A stretch of 13,730 nt of DNA, from NCBI GenBank assembly GCA_007129135.1, contig SKWB01000299.1:1-13730 (forward strand), read 5' to 3'. The notes under the pieces were generated by a model. That model was given only the letters and a program-made list of their open reading frames with translations, ran no database searches and was not told where the DNA came from. This document shows positions 1 through 6,426 of the stretch, piece after piece. The DNA comes from Halococcaceae archaeon (GTDB lineage Archaea; Halobacteriota; Halobacteria; Halobacteriales; Halalkalicoccaceae). Within the stretch, counting starts at the first letter, position 1. The number at the start of each line of letters is the position of its first letter. The translations under genes were made by a program, and so were the position numbers.

Positions 1-531
1 CAGTTCCTCGAGGTCGGTCTCACCGTTGGCACGATCGACCTCTCGCCAGCGGTGTTCTTCGGCGTCCTGCTCGCGATCGAGATGGTGATCGCGCTGGTGT
101 CGATGCCACCGGCCGCGAAGTTCGCCGAACGGGTCGGGCTGAAACCGGTCGTCGCGCTGGGCTTCTCGGTCTACGCGATCTTCCCGGTCCTGCTGATCTC
201 CGCGCCCGACAACGCGCTGATCGTCGCGCTACTCTTCGCGTTCTCCGGGCTTCGGTTCGCCGGCCTCCCGGCACACAAGGCGCTCATCGTCGGGCCGGCG
301 GAGCGCGACACCGGAGGGAGAGTCTCGGGGGCGTACTACCTCGTCCGGAACGTTATCGTCATCCCGAGTGCGGCCCTCGGTGGCGCGCTCTACGGCGGGT
401 TTTCGATCCCTGGGACCGACCTCGCCCTCGCCGGCAGCCCCACGCTCGCGTTCGCGCTCGCCAGCCTGATCGGGGTCGTCGGGACGGTCTACTTCCTCGC
501 CTTCGGCAAGGAGTTCGAGGCGTACGCCTGA
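1..531 (+). CDS. MFS transporter, C-terminal part (5' end outside window)
   Basis: The reading frame is open from the first base, so about 176 C-terminal residues are visible and the true start lies upstream. The product is strongly hydrophobic, with about five membrane helices. A short basic/acidic loop (AERVGLKP, between two helices) resembles the cytoplasmic loops of the major facilitator superfamily. A later conserved stretch around GRVSGAYYLVRN and the final helix before a short charged tail fit the C-terminal half of an MFS permease. Such proteins are secondary transporters in the cytoplasmic membrane. The substrate cannot be read from this part. A hairpin directly follows the stop codon, so the gene probably ends its transcription unit. 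Confidence 0.75.
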   Translation, partial: QFLEVGLTVGTIDLSPAVFFGVLLAIEMVIALVSMPPAAKFAERVGLKPVVALGFSVYAIFPVLLISAPDNALIVALLFAFSGLRFAGLPAHKALIVGPAERDTGGRVSGAYYLVRNVIVIPSAALGGALYGGFSIPGTDLALAGSPTLAFALASLIGVVGTVYFLAFGKEFEAYA

Positions 532-566
532 GACCGCGTCAGCGGTCTATCCGCCCGCCCCTCTCT
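531..566 (+). terminator. Terminator-like hairpin after the MFS gene
   Basis: AGACCGC (531-537) and GCGGTCT (542-548) form a perfect 7-bp stem with the 4-base loop GTCA, overlapping the last base of the stop codon. A pyrimidine-rich tract ending in CTCTCTCTT follows. Position and shape suggest a transcription end; archaeal termination often needs only the pyrimidine/T tract. Confidence 0.5.
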
Positions 567-981
567 CTTCGGATCGTGGTCGACCTACAAGAACGGCTCC
601 GCGAGCACGACGGCCCGTTACCGATTCCCTATCGGCTCCGCTTCTCACCCGTCGAGCACCGGGTCGTCCGGCTCCGGGAGCGATCGGCCCGATCGAGAGC
701 CCTCATAGTGGACTCCTAATCCAGGATTGGGGATCGCAGGCGGTCACTAACCGACCGTTAGCACCGGTCGATCAGCCGATAAAACGACATGAAACGAGGG
801 CGGGAGGACTCGGCTCGGGGCTGAACTCACTCGAACCGTCCCGAGGAACCTGAACTCATGAAACACATGTCTAACGATCGACGGAGTATATGCATCTCTC
901 TGCCCACTGTTCAGCCGCTGGGTGCGACCCGTCCGGTTTCCGGTCCCCCTGACGCTCGGCCTCGCCGACGCTTCTACCCGC
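549..981. other. Gene-free interval with a 15-bp palindrome and an A/T-richer patch
   Basis: No open frame here has haloarchaeal codon bias or a recognisable product. At 681-695 there is a perfect palindrome around one central base (CGATCGG-C-CCGATCG), enclosed by an outer GGCTC/GAGCC pair, so a longer imperfect hairpin could form at about 670-700. Between about 770 and 900 base composition becomes richer in A/T, with a TATA-like GTATATG near 886-892 but no credible gene just downstream. The stretch may hold regulatory DNA or a small RNA, but nothing in it proves either. Confidence 0.4.
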
Positions 982-1638
982 TCACCCGTCGAGTCGCCAG
1001 CCGTCGCCAGCCCGCCTGACGACGCCACGTTCGGCGAGCATCGAGAGTACCTCCTCGACGACCGGCGGCGGGACCTCCACGTCCCTCGCCAGCTCCTCCG
1101 CGCTCCGGTGGTCGTCCGAGAGCGCGCCGAGGATCGTGGCGTAGAGCCGGCTGTTGTGCTCGTCGCCGACCTCCTCGCCGATCCGCTCGTGGATCTCGCT
1201 CTTTCTCCCCTGAACCCACCGCTGGGCGAGCGAGAGCTCGTTCTCGAGCGATTCGAGCGTGCGGAGCCGGCGAGCCAGATCGCACATTCCGCGCTCGGAG
1301 CCCTGTGCGCGGAGGTCGATCGAGAGGTGCTGACAGGTGGTGATGTCGAGGTTCGCGCTCGCGGGGTAGGCGCTCTTCGCGCCGAAGCCGTAGGGCGAGA
1401 CCGTCACCTCGAGTCTGAGGTTCCGCGCGATGTGGAAGTACTTCCGTCGGTTATCGTCGACGCGGCTCTCGACGACGCCCGCCTCCTCGAGCCTCCGGAG
1501 GTGGTCGATCACCGCCTTCGGACTCACGCCGAGGTACTCGCTGATCTCCGTGACGTAACAGGGCTTTCGCGCGAGCAGCCTGAGGATGCGCCTACGGTTC
1601 TCGTTTCCCAAGAGATCGAGGAGCGCGGCGGAGTCCAT
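982..1638 (-). CDS. ArsR-like transcriptional regulator with two winged-helix domains
   Basis: The 218-residue product begins with a textbook ArsR-type winged helix. LLGNENRRRILRLLA (residues 9-23) is followed by the recognition-helix region SEYLGVSPKAVIDHLRRLEEAG (33-54, read in parts) and a wing with DDNRRKYFHI (61-70). A middle segment (SPYGFGAKSAYP, 81-92) and a helical linker (about 120-155) lead to a second winged helix at about 160-215 (LSDDHRSAEELARDVEVP region). This architecture is common in haloarchaea; the ligand is unknown. The start is chosen at the ATG just before DSAALLDLL, because the longer open frame upstream is antisense to the next gene. A TATA-like TTTTCC lies about 30 bases upstream. 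It is divergent from the DUF4177 unit, with 106 bases between them, so it may control that unit or itself; this is inference. Confidence 0.88.
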   Translation of the reverse strand: MDSAALLDLLGNENRRRILRLLARKPCYVTEISEYLGVSPKAVIDHLRRLEEAGVVESRVDDNRRKYFHIARNLRLEVTVSPYGFGAKSAYPASANLDITTCQHLSIDLRAQGSERGMCDLARRLRTLESLENELSLAQRWVQGRKSEIHERIGEEVGDEHNSRLYATILGALSDDHRSAEELARDVEVPPPVVEEVLSMLAERGVVRRAGDGWRLDG

Positions 1639-1744
1639 CCAAACACCGCTTGGCGACCGGCGCGGAAAAGGGTGTCTCTGTCGACCCCCCTCGCTCGGCC
1701 GGAGACGGGGAAAGAACGATAGCCGCGAGCCGAGTCCACCGACC
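1639..1744. promoter_or_regulatory. Divergent promoter region, regulator versus DUF4177 unit
   Basis: On the minus strand a weak TATA-like element (CCTTTTCC, about 1664-1671) sits about 30 bases before the regulator ATG. On the plus strand GGGAAAGAACGATAG (1708-1722) could act as BRE plus TATA about 26 bases before the ATG at 1745. Both distances fit leaderless transcripts. The elements are weak matches. Confidence 0.4.
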
Positions 1745-1936
1745 ATGACCGACGCCGAGCGGTGGGAGTACAAGGTGGTCGAGCCACCGACGGAGCTGAC
1801 GATGCGCGAGTCGGCGAACCCCGAGAGCGCCCTCAACGACCTCGGCGAACGGGGCTGGAAGCTCACCGAGACGGTCTCGTACGACGGCGGGGGGACGAAG
1901 TTCCTCGTCTTCGTCCGCCCGCGGGAGAGCGAATGA
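1745..1936 (+). CDS. DUF4177 small protein
   Basis: The 63-residue product has the DUF4177 pattern: an N-terminal strand WEYKVVEPP (residues 6-14), then ALNDLGERGWKLTETV (29-44), matching the family's L-N-x-L-G-x-x-G-W core, and a final strand TKFLVFVRP (51-59). The family is small, soluble and of unknown biochemical role. The start is the ATG before TDAERWEY, because the frame upstream is non-coding in character and a weak promoter lies at leaderless distance. Its stop overlaps the start of the next gene in an ATGA, so the two are translationally coupled. That suggests the protein works with, or regulates, the four-TM membrane protein that follows. Confidence 0.85.
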   Translation: MTDAERWEYKVVEPPTELTMRESANPESALNDLGERGWKLTETVSYDGGGTKFLVFVRPRESE

Positions 1937-2970
1937 CCGACGACGAGGGCGAGACCGGCGAGGGCTCGGAGAAGGAGCTGACGACGGAGGACACGATGCG
2001 CGAGCGAGCCGAGGAGAACCGCTACACGCTCTGGCTGTTGCTCAACGCGAACCGGTGGGCGCTCACCGCGGCGCTCGGTCTCGCCGTCTTCACCTCGTTC
2101 ATGCTCTGGGGGAGCACACGGCCGCCGTCGATCCGCGTCGTGATGGAGACGACCGACTGGGTCGAGATGTCGTTCCAGGCGCTGATCGGCGCGCTCATCA
2201 CGGGCACCACGCTCGTCGTCACGATCAACCAGCTGGTCCTCTCCCAGGAGATCGGGCCGCTCGGCGACCAGCGAGAACGGATGGACCGCGCGATGGACTT
2301 CTACGGGAACACCGACGTCCTCCTCGACTTCCCGAGCCCCTCCCACCCCGGGCCGTTCATGCGTGAGATCATCGAGGCGACCGAAACGCGGGCGAAACGG
2401 TTCGAGGAGGTGATCTCCGCGAACGAGAACGAGGAACTCCGATCGCAGGTACGGGAGTACGTCGAGGACCTCTCGGAGAACGCTCAGAAGGCGATCGACG
2501 GTATCGATGGAACCGAGTTCGGCGACTACGACATGATCGGCCACGTGCTGAACTACAACTACAACAGGAAGCTCTACGACCTGCGGTGGCTGCTGCTCGA
2601 GTACGAGGACGAACTGAGCGAGGAGGAGAGGGAGGCCGGAAAGGAGGCGCTCACCGCCATCGCGATGTACGGTCCCGCCCGCGAGTACGTGAAGACGCTC
2701 TACTTCCAGTGGTCGCTCGTGAAGCTCTCGCAGGGCATCCTCTACCTCGCGATCCCCGCGCTCGCCGTCTCCGGCGCGATGGTGATGCTGGTCGACGCGA
2801 ACACGTTCACCGACTCGATCCTCGGCGTCGACACGCTGCTCTGGGTCGTGAGCGGTGCCTACACGGTCGCGATCCTCCCGTTCCTGCTCTTCGCGACGTA
2901 CATCCTGCGGCTCGCGACGATCGCGAAACGGACGCTCACCGTGGGGCCGCTCGTCCTCCGTGGCGGGTAG
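1933..2970 (+). CDS. Four-TM haloarchaeal membrane protein, paralogue A
   Basis: The 345-residue product has an acidic N-terminal tail (1-35), membrane helices at about 41-60 and 82-104, a long soluble and largely helical acidic region (105-255), and two more helices at about 264-287 and 298-325. I do not recognise a named family. Two other proteins in this window share its plan and motifs: NQLVLSQE at the end of TM2 (99-106), GDQRERMD just after it, AREYVKTLYFQW before TM3 (249-260), and YILRLATIAKRT plus GP after TM4 (323-339). Two helices, a helical cytosolic domain, then two helices recalls bestrophin-like or DUF2254-like proteins, but that is only a shape resemblance. It is coupled to the DUF4177 gene by a 4-base ATGA overlap, which fixes the start. 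Confidence 0.82.
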   Translation: MTDDEGETGEGSEKELTTEDTMRERAEENRYTLWLLLNANRWALTAALGLAVFTSFMLWGSTRPPSIRVVMETTDWVEMSFQALIGALITGTTLVVTINQLVLSQEIGPLGDQRERMDRAMDFYGNTDVLLDFPSPSHPGPFMREIIEATETRAKRFEEVISANENEELRSQVREYVEDLSENAQKAIDGIDGTEFGDYDMIGHVLNYNYNRKLYDLRWLLLEYEDELSEEEREAGKEALTAIAMYGPAREYVKTLYFQWSLVKLSQGILYLAIPALAVSGAMVMLVDANTFTDSILGVDTLLWVVSGAYTVAILPFLLFATYILRLATIAKRTLTVGPLVLRGG

Positions 2971-2998
2971 GACCGAACGGGTGTGACGGACAGTGTCA

Positions 2999-3011
2999 GG
3001 AAACAGTTATG
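2999..3011 (+). promoter_or_regulatory. BRE/TATA-like promoter of the 153-residue membrane protein
   Basis: AGGAAAC followed by GTTATG (TATA-like, 3006-3011) is centred about 26 bases before the ATG at 3035. That is the spacing expected for a leaderless haloarchaeal transcript, and it supports this ATG over possible starts further upstream. Confidence 0.45.
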
Positions 3012-3034
3012 TGATGCGATGCGGGAGTTCGGGT

Positions 3035-3496
3035 ATGGAAACCGACAGCCGCTCGCTGGCGATCCCGAGCGCCGTCTACCTCGGCGCCGTGCTCCTGGTC
3101 GGCCTCCCGGTCGCGTGGGTGCTCACCGTGGTCTTCGGCGCCGTGATCGAGACGCTGGGGATAGCGGACAACCTGGGCAGTTGGGGGTGGCTGGTCGTCC
3201 TCGTCCTCTCGCTTCTCGTCGGTCTCCAGGTCGCAGTCGAGGCGGCCGCGCTCCAGTTGGGAGGCGTGGCGGCGCTCGGCCGGGGATCACCGCGGGTGGC
3301 GCTCGCCCGATACGTCACGTTCACCGCGAGCGTAGTGATCGCCCTCGGCCTCGCGACCTGGTTCGGCGTCTCTGTCCTGATCGGTGAAACCGGCGTCGTC
3401 GGAGCGCTCCTCGGGGCGTCGATCGCGCTCGCGGCGCTCGTCGTGCTCGTCCGGAGCGGCCGAGCGTTTCTCACGGGGTTGGGTGCCGGAGCGTAG
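3035..3496 (+). CDS. Hypothetical membrane protein, about four TM helices
   Basis: The 153-residue product is almost entirely hydrophobic, with helices at about 14-38, 50-75, 95-117 and 118-139. Charged residues are few (ETD at the N terminus; RGSPR and RSGR in loops). No family motif is recognised. The start at METDSRSL is chosen because a TATA-like box sits 26 bases upstream and because the longer version would add a Cys/Ser/Gly-rich tail with poor codon bias. The gene follows paralogue A after a 64-base gap and probably has its own promoter. Its stop lies 2 bases from the stop of the convergent DUF1405 gene. Confidence 0.72.
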   Translation: METDSRSLAIPSAVYLGAVLLVGLPVAWVLTVVFGAVIETLGIADNLGSWGWLVVLVLSLLVGLQVAVEAAALQLGGVAALGRGSPRVALARYVTFTASVVIALGLATWFGVSVLIGETGVVGALLGASIALAALVVLVRSGRAFLTGLGAGA

Positions 3497-3498
3497 GC

Positions 3499-4134
3499 TC
3501 AGAGCGTTTCCGACCCACCCACGGACTCCTCCAGCGGATCGAACGCTCGCGCGGCGAGCGCGACCGAGAGGAACGTCAGGGCGACGGTGAGGAGGGGCAG
3601 GAGAACGCCCGGGTCGTACTCCAGCGGCGGGTGGTAGCCGAAGCCGTAGTCGAAGAGGTCGTTGAGCAGTAGGAGAACGAGCGAGAGGGCGAGCGCGCCG
3701 GGGGTCGTCCGCCCGTAGTGCGGGATCAGGTAGGCGAGGACGACGAAGCCGAGGTGGGTGACGATGATGAACCAGTAGTCGTAGAGCGAGGGGAAGTACT
3801 GCGAGAAGCCGACGTTGAGCGCGACCGCGGTCCAGAGGCCGTACTTCACGAGCCAGACGAACGCGAGCGTGTGGAGGTAGGCGAGGACGAGGTTCTGTCG
3901 TGCCTCCGAGAGGGGGAAACCGAGGTTCGGGAGGAGCGTGAAGAGCGAGGCGGCGAGGAGGAAGGTGGCGGTCGGCGAGTCGGCGTAGAGCGGCCAGAGG
4001 AACGTCGGCACCCCGGGCATCGTCTCGACGTAGAACCGAACGCCGACCAACGTGGCGGCCAGCGAGAGCGCGATGAGCGTCACGAGGCTCGGGGCGTTCT
4101 CGAGGTAGTAGCGGGCGTAGCGCTCCGGAACCAT
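3499..4134 (-). CDS. DUF1405 family membrane protein
   Basis: The 211-residue product has about six membrane helices and motifs I associate with DUF1405 (YpjA-like): WPLYADSP (47-54) after the first helix and its loop, KYGLWT (97-102), THLGF (126-130), and a late DYGFGYHP (162-169). The family is present in haloarchaea and Firmicutes, and its function is unknown. The start at MVPERYARYY is the only sensible one, because no ATG, GTG or TTG occurs in frame in the upstream extension between it and the neighbouring gene. A TATA-like AGATATTTATC on the minus strand (about 4217-4227) could drive it with a leader of about 60 bases; a closer GATACGGCTTT is also possible. Confidence 0.82.
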   Translation of the reverse strand: MVPERYARYYLENAPSLVTLIALSLAATLVGVRFYVETMPGVPTFLWPLYADSPTATFLLAASLFTLLPNLGFPLSEARQNLVLAYLHTLAFVWLVKYGLWTAVALNVGFSQYFPSLYDYWFIIVTHLGFVVLAYLIPHYGRTTPGALALSLVLLLLNDLFDYGFGYHPPLEYDPGVLLPLLTVALTFLSVALAARAFDPLEESVGGSETL

Positions 4135-4240
4135 GTGAGAGGGCGACGCCGGAGGGGCAAAGCCGTATCGCCCCGTCGCGTTGAGACGTGAGAACCGGGC
4201 GATGGCAGAGCGGTACGATAAATATCTTCTCGCGTAACGG

Positions 4241-4246
4241 TTATAT
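4241..4246 (+). promoter_or_regulatory. TATA box of the DUF5802-like gene
   Basis: TTATAT is centred about 33 bases before the ATG at 4277, giving a predicted transcript start near 4270 and a leader of only a few bases. That placement argues against the in-frame ATG at 4262, which would lie at or before the transcript start. Confidence 0.55.
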
Positions 4247-4276
4247 TCGAGACCGTGGTAGATGCTACTGTATAGC

Positions 4277-4618
4277 ATGTTCGAACCGTTCTCGCGCGCC
4301 TACTACGTCGGTCGGCTCTACGTCGAGCCCCACGGCGGAGAGCGCGCGGTGATCCAGCGGACCCAGCACGAGCGAGTGAACGAGCAGCTCTACGCCTCCG
4401 GCGAGGGGGTAGAGCGACTCGACAGCCCGCTCGTGATGAAGGTCTGTGGCAGTCACTTCGCCGTCCACGGCGACGACCGAGTCCCCGACCACACCCTCTA
4501 CCTCCCCGAGTCCCACCTCGAGGAGGAGGGCCTCCCCGACCTGAAGGAGATCCTGCTCGCGAAAGCCGACCACGCGAGCAGACTGCTCGACATCTACACC
4601 GAGCCAGCCGGAAGGTAG
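4277..4618 (+). CDS. DUF5802-like haloarchaeal protein
   Basis: The 113-residue soluble product starts MFEPFSRAYYVGRLYVEP and contains HERVNEQLYASGEGVERLD (31-49) and a central VMKVCGSHFAVHGDD (53-67). I recall this pattern from a conserved haloarchaeal family named DUF5802, of unknown function. A Cys-Gly-Ser-His run (57-60) lies in the core, but nothing shows it is a metal or catalytic site. The C-terminal helix LKEILLAKADHASRLLD (89-105) is well formed. The start is the second of two nearby in-frame ATGs, chosen from the TATA position and the family N terminus. The Vms1-like gene follows 27 bases later on the same strand and may be co-transcribed. Confidence 0.78.
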   Translation: MFEPFSRAYYVGRLYVEPHGGERAVIQRTQHERVNEQLYASGEGVERLDSPLVMKVCGSHFAVHGDDRVPDHTLYLPESHLEEEGLPDLKEILLAKADHASRLLDIYTEPAGR

Positions 4619-4645
4619 ATACCGTCGGGCTCTATCCACCTCGCT

Positions 4646-5533
4646 ATGCTCGACGAGCTGCTCGGCCGAGCCGAGCTTCGGACTCGCATCGAGGAACTCG
4701 AGGAGGAGCGCGAGCGCCTGGCCGGACAGCTGGAGGGCGAGCGCGAGCGACGACGAGAGGCGGTGAGAGACCGTCAAGAGGCCGACGAGCGGGTGAACCG
4801 GCTCGAGGACCGTATCGCCGAACTCGACGACCGCGTCGAGCGGCTCTCCGGTGACGAGGACTCGATCGGGTTCCGCGGCGTCGAGACGCTCTCGGGTGGG
4901 CGCTTGAGAGCGGTGCTCGACCGGTTGGAGAGCGTCGAGGCACCACCCGACGGCCTGTTCACCGCGATGGTCGACGGGGACGACGCGCTCCCGGAGACGG
5001 TCTCGGACCTCCTCGGGGACCGGGCCCCGCTGCTCTCACGGGCCGCACCGTGTCTGCTCTGTGTCGACGACGCCGGCCTCGTCGCCGTCGCCCTCAGGCC
5101 GCCGATCGAACCCGATCCGTTCCGCGGGTGGGAGGCGAGGTTCGACCTCGATCGGTCCTGGTTTCTCCCGACGGGTCGGTTCGCGTTCGCGCTCGTCCGC
5201 TCCGACCTGTTCGCGATGGCGGAGTACGACGGCACCGATCGGTCGTCGTTTTCCAAGATCGAGAGCGACGTGAAGGGCGATCACTCGAAGGGCGGGTTCT
5301 CGCAGGGTCGGTTCGAACGGCGACGCGACGCGCAGATCGACGCCCACCTCGATCGGTGCCGGGAGCGATTAGGGGAGAGGGAGTCCGAACGGCTGATACT
5401 CGTCGGACAGCGGACGCTCCTGGGCGAGTTCGACGCGACGGTGAGCGCGCCATCGGACGCGAGTGGGGAGCCGGAAGAGGCTCTGGAGCGCGCGTTCAGG
5501 GAGTTCTACACGACGCGTCTCTACCGGTTGTAG
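4646..5533 (+). CDS. Vms1/Ankzf1-type (VLRF1) peptidyl-tRNA hydrolase
   Basis: The 295-residue product starts with a charged coiled coil (about residues 8-70, rich in E/R heptads). An eRF1-like VLRF1 domain (about 75-295) follows. The catalytic loop reads HSKGGFSQGRFERRRD (213-228), with Gln220 in the position of the catalytic Gln of GGQ-type release factors, followed by the basic helix typical of the family. Family knowledge: Vms1/Ankzf1 proteins free nascent chains from peptidyl-tRNA left on stalled 60S/50S subunits during ribosome quality control. Archaeal homologues are present in haloarchaea. The window shows no other quality-control partner. The gene lies 27 bases after the DUF5802-like gene and converges on the 70-residue membrane protein with an 18-base gap. 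Confidence 0.85.
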   Translation: MLDELLGRAELRTRIEELEEERERLAGQLEGERERRREAVRDRQEADERVNRLEDRIAELDDRVERLSGDEDSIGFRGVETLSGGRLRAVLDRLESVEAPPDGLFTAMVDGDDALPETVSDLLGDRAPLLSRAAPCLLCVDDAGLVAVALRPPIEPDPFRGWEARFDLDRSWFLPTGRFAFALVRSDLFAMAEYDGTDRSSFSKIESDVKGDHSKGGFSQGRFERRRDAQIDAHLDRCRERLGERESERLILVGQRTLLGEFDATVSAPSDASGEPEEALERAFREFYTTRLYRL

Positions 5534-5551
5534 AGGGAGAGAGCGCCGCAA

Positions 5552-5764
5552 TCACTGTGTGCTCTCGGGGCCGCCGACCGAAGCCGAGACCGGCTGGTCG
5601 CGACGGGCGCGGACGAACAGCGCGTGTGCCATGATCGCGATGGCGATACCCGCGCCGATCGGGACGGCGATCGAGAGGTTCACGCCCGCGAGCGTGAGCG
5701 GTCCGGCGACCCCGAACAGGGCCAGCGGGATGAACAGGAGGACGAGATCGTGATACTGAGTCAT
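5552..5764 (-). CDS. Small two-TM membrane protein
   Basis: The 70-residue product starts MTQYHDLVLL, has two membrane helices (about 7-27 and 30-50), then a short polar C-terminal tail beginning VRARRDQP. The positive cluster after the second helix predicts that this end faces the cytoplasm. I recall similar small proteins in haloarchaea but no named family or role. A TATA-like CCTAAGTA preceded by a purine-rich BRE-like GGGAAACG lies about 32 bases before the ATG, supporting the gene and its start. It converges on the Vms1-like gene. Confidence 0.78.
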   Translation of the reverse strand: MTQYHDLVLLFIPLALFGVAGPLTLAGVNLSIAVPIGAGIAIAIMAHALFVRARRDQPVSASVGGPESTQ

Positions 5765-5790
5765 AACCGACTAATCGTATGGGAAACAGG

Positions 5791-5806
5791 TACTTAGGCG
5801 TTTCCC
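5791..5806 (-). promoter_or_regulatory. BRE/TATA of the 70-residue membrane protein
   Basis: Read on the minus strand, GGGAAACGCCTAAGTA contains a BRE-like purine run and a TATA-like element about 32 bases before the start codon, giving a leader of only a few bases. Confidence 0.5.
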
Positions 5807-6122
5807 CCATTATCAGGATACTCTCCGGGTCAGTACTACCGAATTTACGCCTGCCCCCGTAGGTGGTTACTCATAAGTTATGATCAGGAGTTACGGAAGT
5901 TCCACACCGTTCGAGGAGTAGAAAAGTGCCGTACAGGAGCCACTGTAACGATTCTTCGGGTAGAACAGTCGCTCGAGAGTACGGGGACAGAGACGTGGCA
6001 GCTGTCGATCATAGCTGCCGTTCACGCGTTCTGGCGGAGCGTCGAGGCGGGAGGGAGCCCCGGAGAGTCTGTCGAGAGACGGATCCGGACCGGTCGGTCC
6101 GGAGAGAATGAGCTGTTCGGTG
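5807..6122. other. Gene-free interval with inverted repeats
   Basis: No open frame here has convincing codon bias. The stretch holds TCATAAGTTATGA (5871-5883), a perfect 13-base palindrome with one central base in an A/T-richer patch, and GGCAGCT/AGCTGCC (5997-6003 and 6013-6019), a 7-bp inverted repeat with a 9-base loop. The strong hairpin at 6085-6102 is listed separately. The palindrome could be a regulator site, but no gene start lies next to it. Confidence 0.4.
6085..6102 (-). terminator. Hairpin downstream of the AbrB-like gene
   Basis: CCGGACCG (6085-6092) and CGGTCCGG (6095-6102) are perfect 8-base arms around GT. The hairpin begins about 20 bases past the stop of the minus-strand AbrB-like gene. 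There is no clear T tract, so the terminator role is inferred from position. Confidence 0.4.
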
Positions 6123-6299
6123 TTATCTGTCGGCGCGTTCGACGACGATGCGTTCGTCCCTGACCCTGACGAACACCTCCTCTCCGATATCCATCCCGGC
6201 GACGGTGAGTTCGTCCTCGTGGATGCTGACGTGGGCGTTCCGGTATCTGTCGTTCTCGTCCCGCGACCCGCACGGACTGAGCGTCTTTCTGCGCACCAT
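6123..6299 (-). CDS. Small AbrB/SpoVT-like haloarchaeal protein
   Basis: The 58-residue product reads MVRRKTLSPCGSRDENDRYR and then a compact beta-rich segment: AHVSIHEDEL (22-31) followed by AGMDIGEEVFVRVRDERIVV (34-53). The latter matches the strand-turn-strand pattern of swapped-hairpin AbrB-like DNA-binding proteins (G-x-x-I-G-x-x-V-x-V). Such proteins often act as dimeric regulators or antitoxins; no toxin gene is adjacent. The start is the ATG before VRRKTL, because the longer open frame upstream crosses the divergent promoter region. A TATA-like TTATTAT lies about 35 bases upstream. The gene is divergent from dgcN-dgcA, which makes it a candidate regulator of that pair, by position only. 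Confidence 0.75.
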   Translation of the reverse strand: MVRRKTLSPCGSRDENDRYRNAHVSIHEDELTVAGMDIGEEVFVRVRDERIVVERADR

Positions 6300-6330
6300 C
6301 TCGGTGTACCGCGCCCGTACCCCAGGGCCG

Positions 6331-6337
6331 ATAATAA
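6331..6337 (-). promoter_or_regulatory. TATA box of the AbrB-like gene
   Basis: TTATTAT on the minus strand is 31-38 bases before the ATG at 6299, consistent with a very short leader. Confidence 0.5.
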
Positions 6338-6395
6338 CGCTGTCGGCCGCATCTGCGCCCCGTGGTGTGTCGGCGTGGTTCGGGGGGAACCGAAG

Positions 6396-6425
6396 GCATA
6401 ACACCCCCGTCGTCCATCGGGGGTG
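6396..6425 (+). promoter_or_regulatory. dgcN promoter with inverted repeat at the predicted transcript start
   Basis: GCATAAC (6396-6402) is a TATA-like element about 28 bases before the dgcN ATG at 6427, so transcription probably begins next to the start codon. A perfect 8-base inverted repeat, CACCCCCG (6402-6409) and CGGGGGTG (6418-6425) with an 8-base spacer, fills the space between the TATA element and the ATG. A protein bound there would block initiation, so it is a candidate operator; it could instead act as a hairpin if transcription starts further upstream. Confidence 0.5.
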
Positions 6426-6426
6426 C

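Noticed and set aside
868..1020. Plus-strand 50-residue frame starting MSNDRRS
   Set aside because: The start looks haloarchaeal, but the rest is Pro/Arg-rich without family sense and overlaps the 3' end of the regulator.
1639..2544. Long minus-strand extension of the regulator frame
   Set aside because: It runs antisense through the DUF4177 and paralogue A genes, is Arg/His/Asp-rich with no domain, and the ArsR domain itself starts at the ATG at 1638.
3718..4191. Plus-strand acidic/basic frame across the DUF1405 gene
   Set aside because: It is a mirror of the DUF1405 coding strand, with Glu/Arg/Val repeats and no domain.
5926..6111. Plus-strand 61-residue frame in the gene-free interval
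   Set aside because: Poor codon bias, charged low-complexity product, and it spans two inverted repeats.
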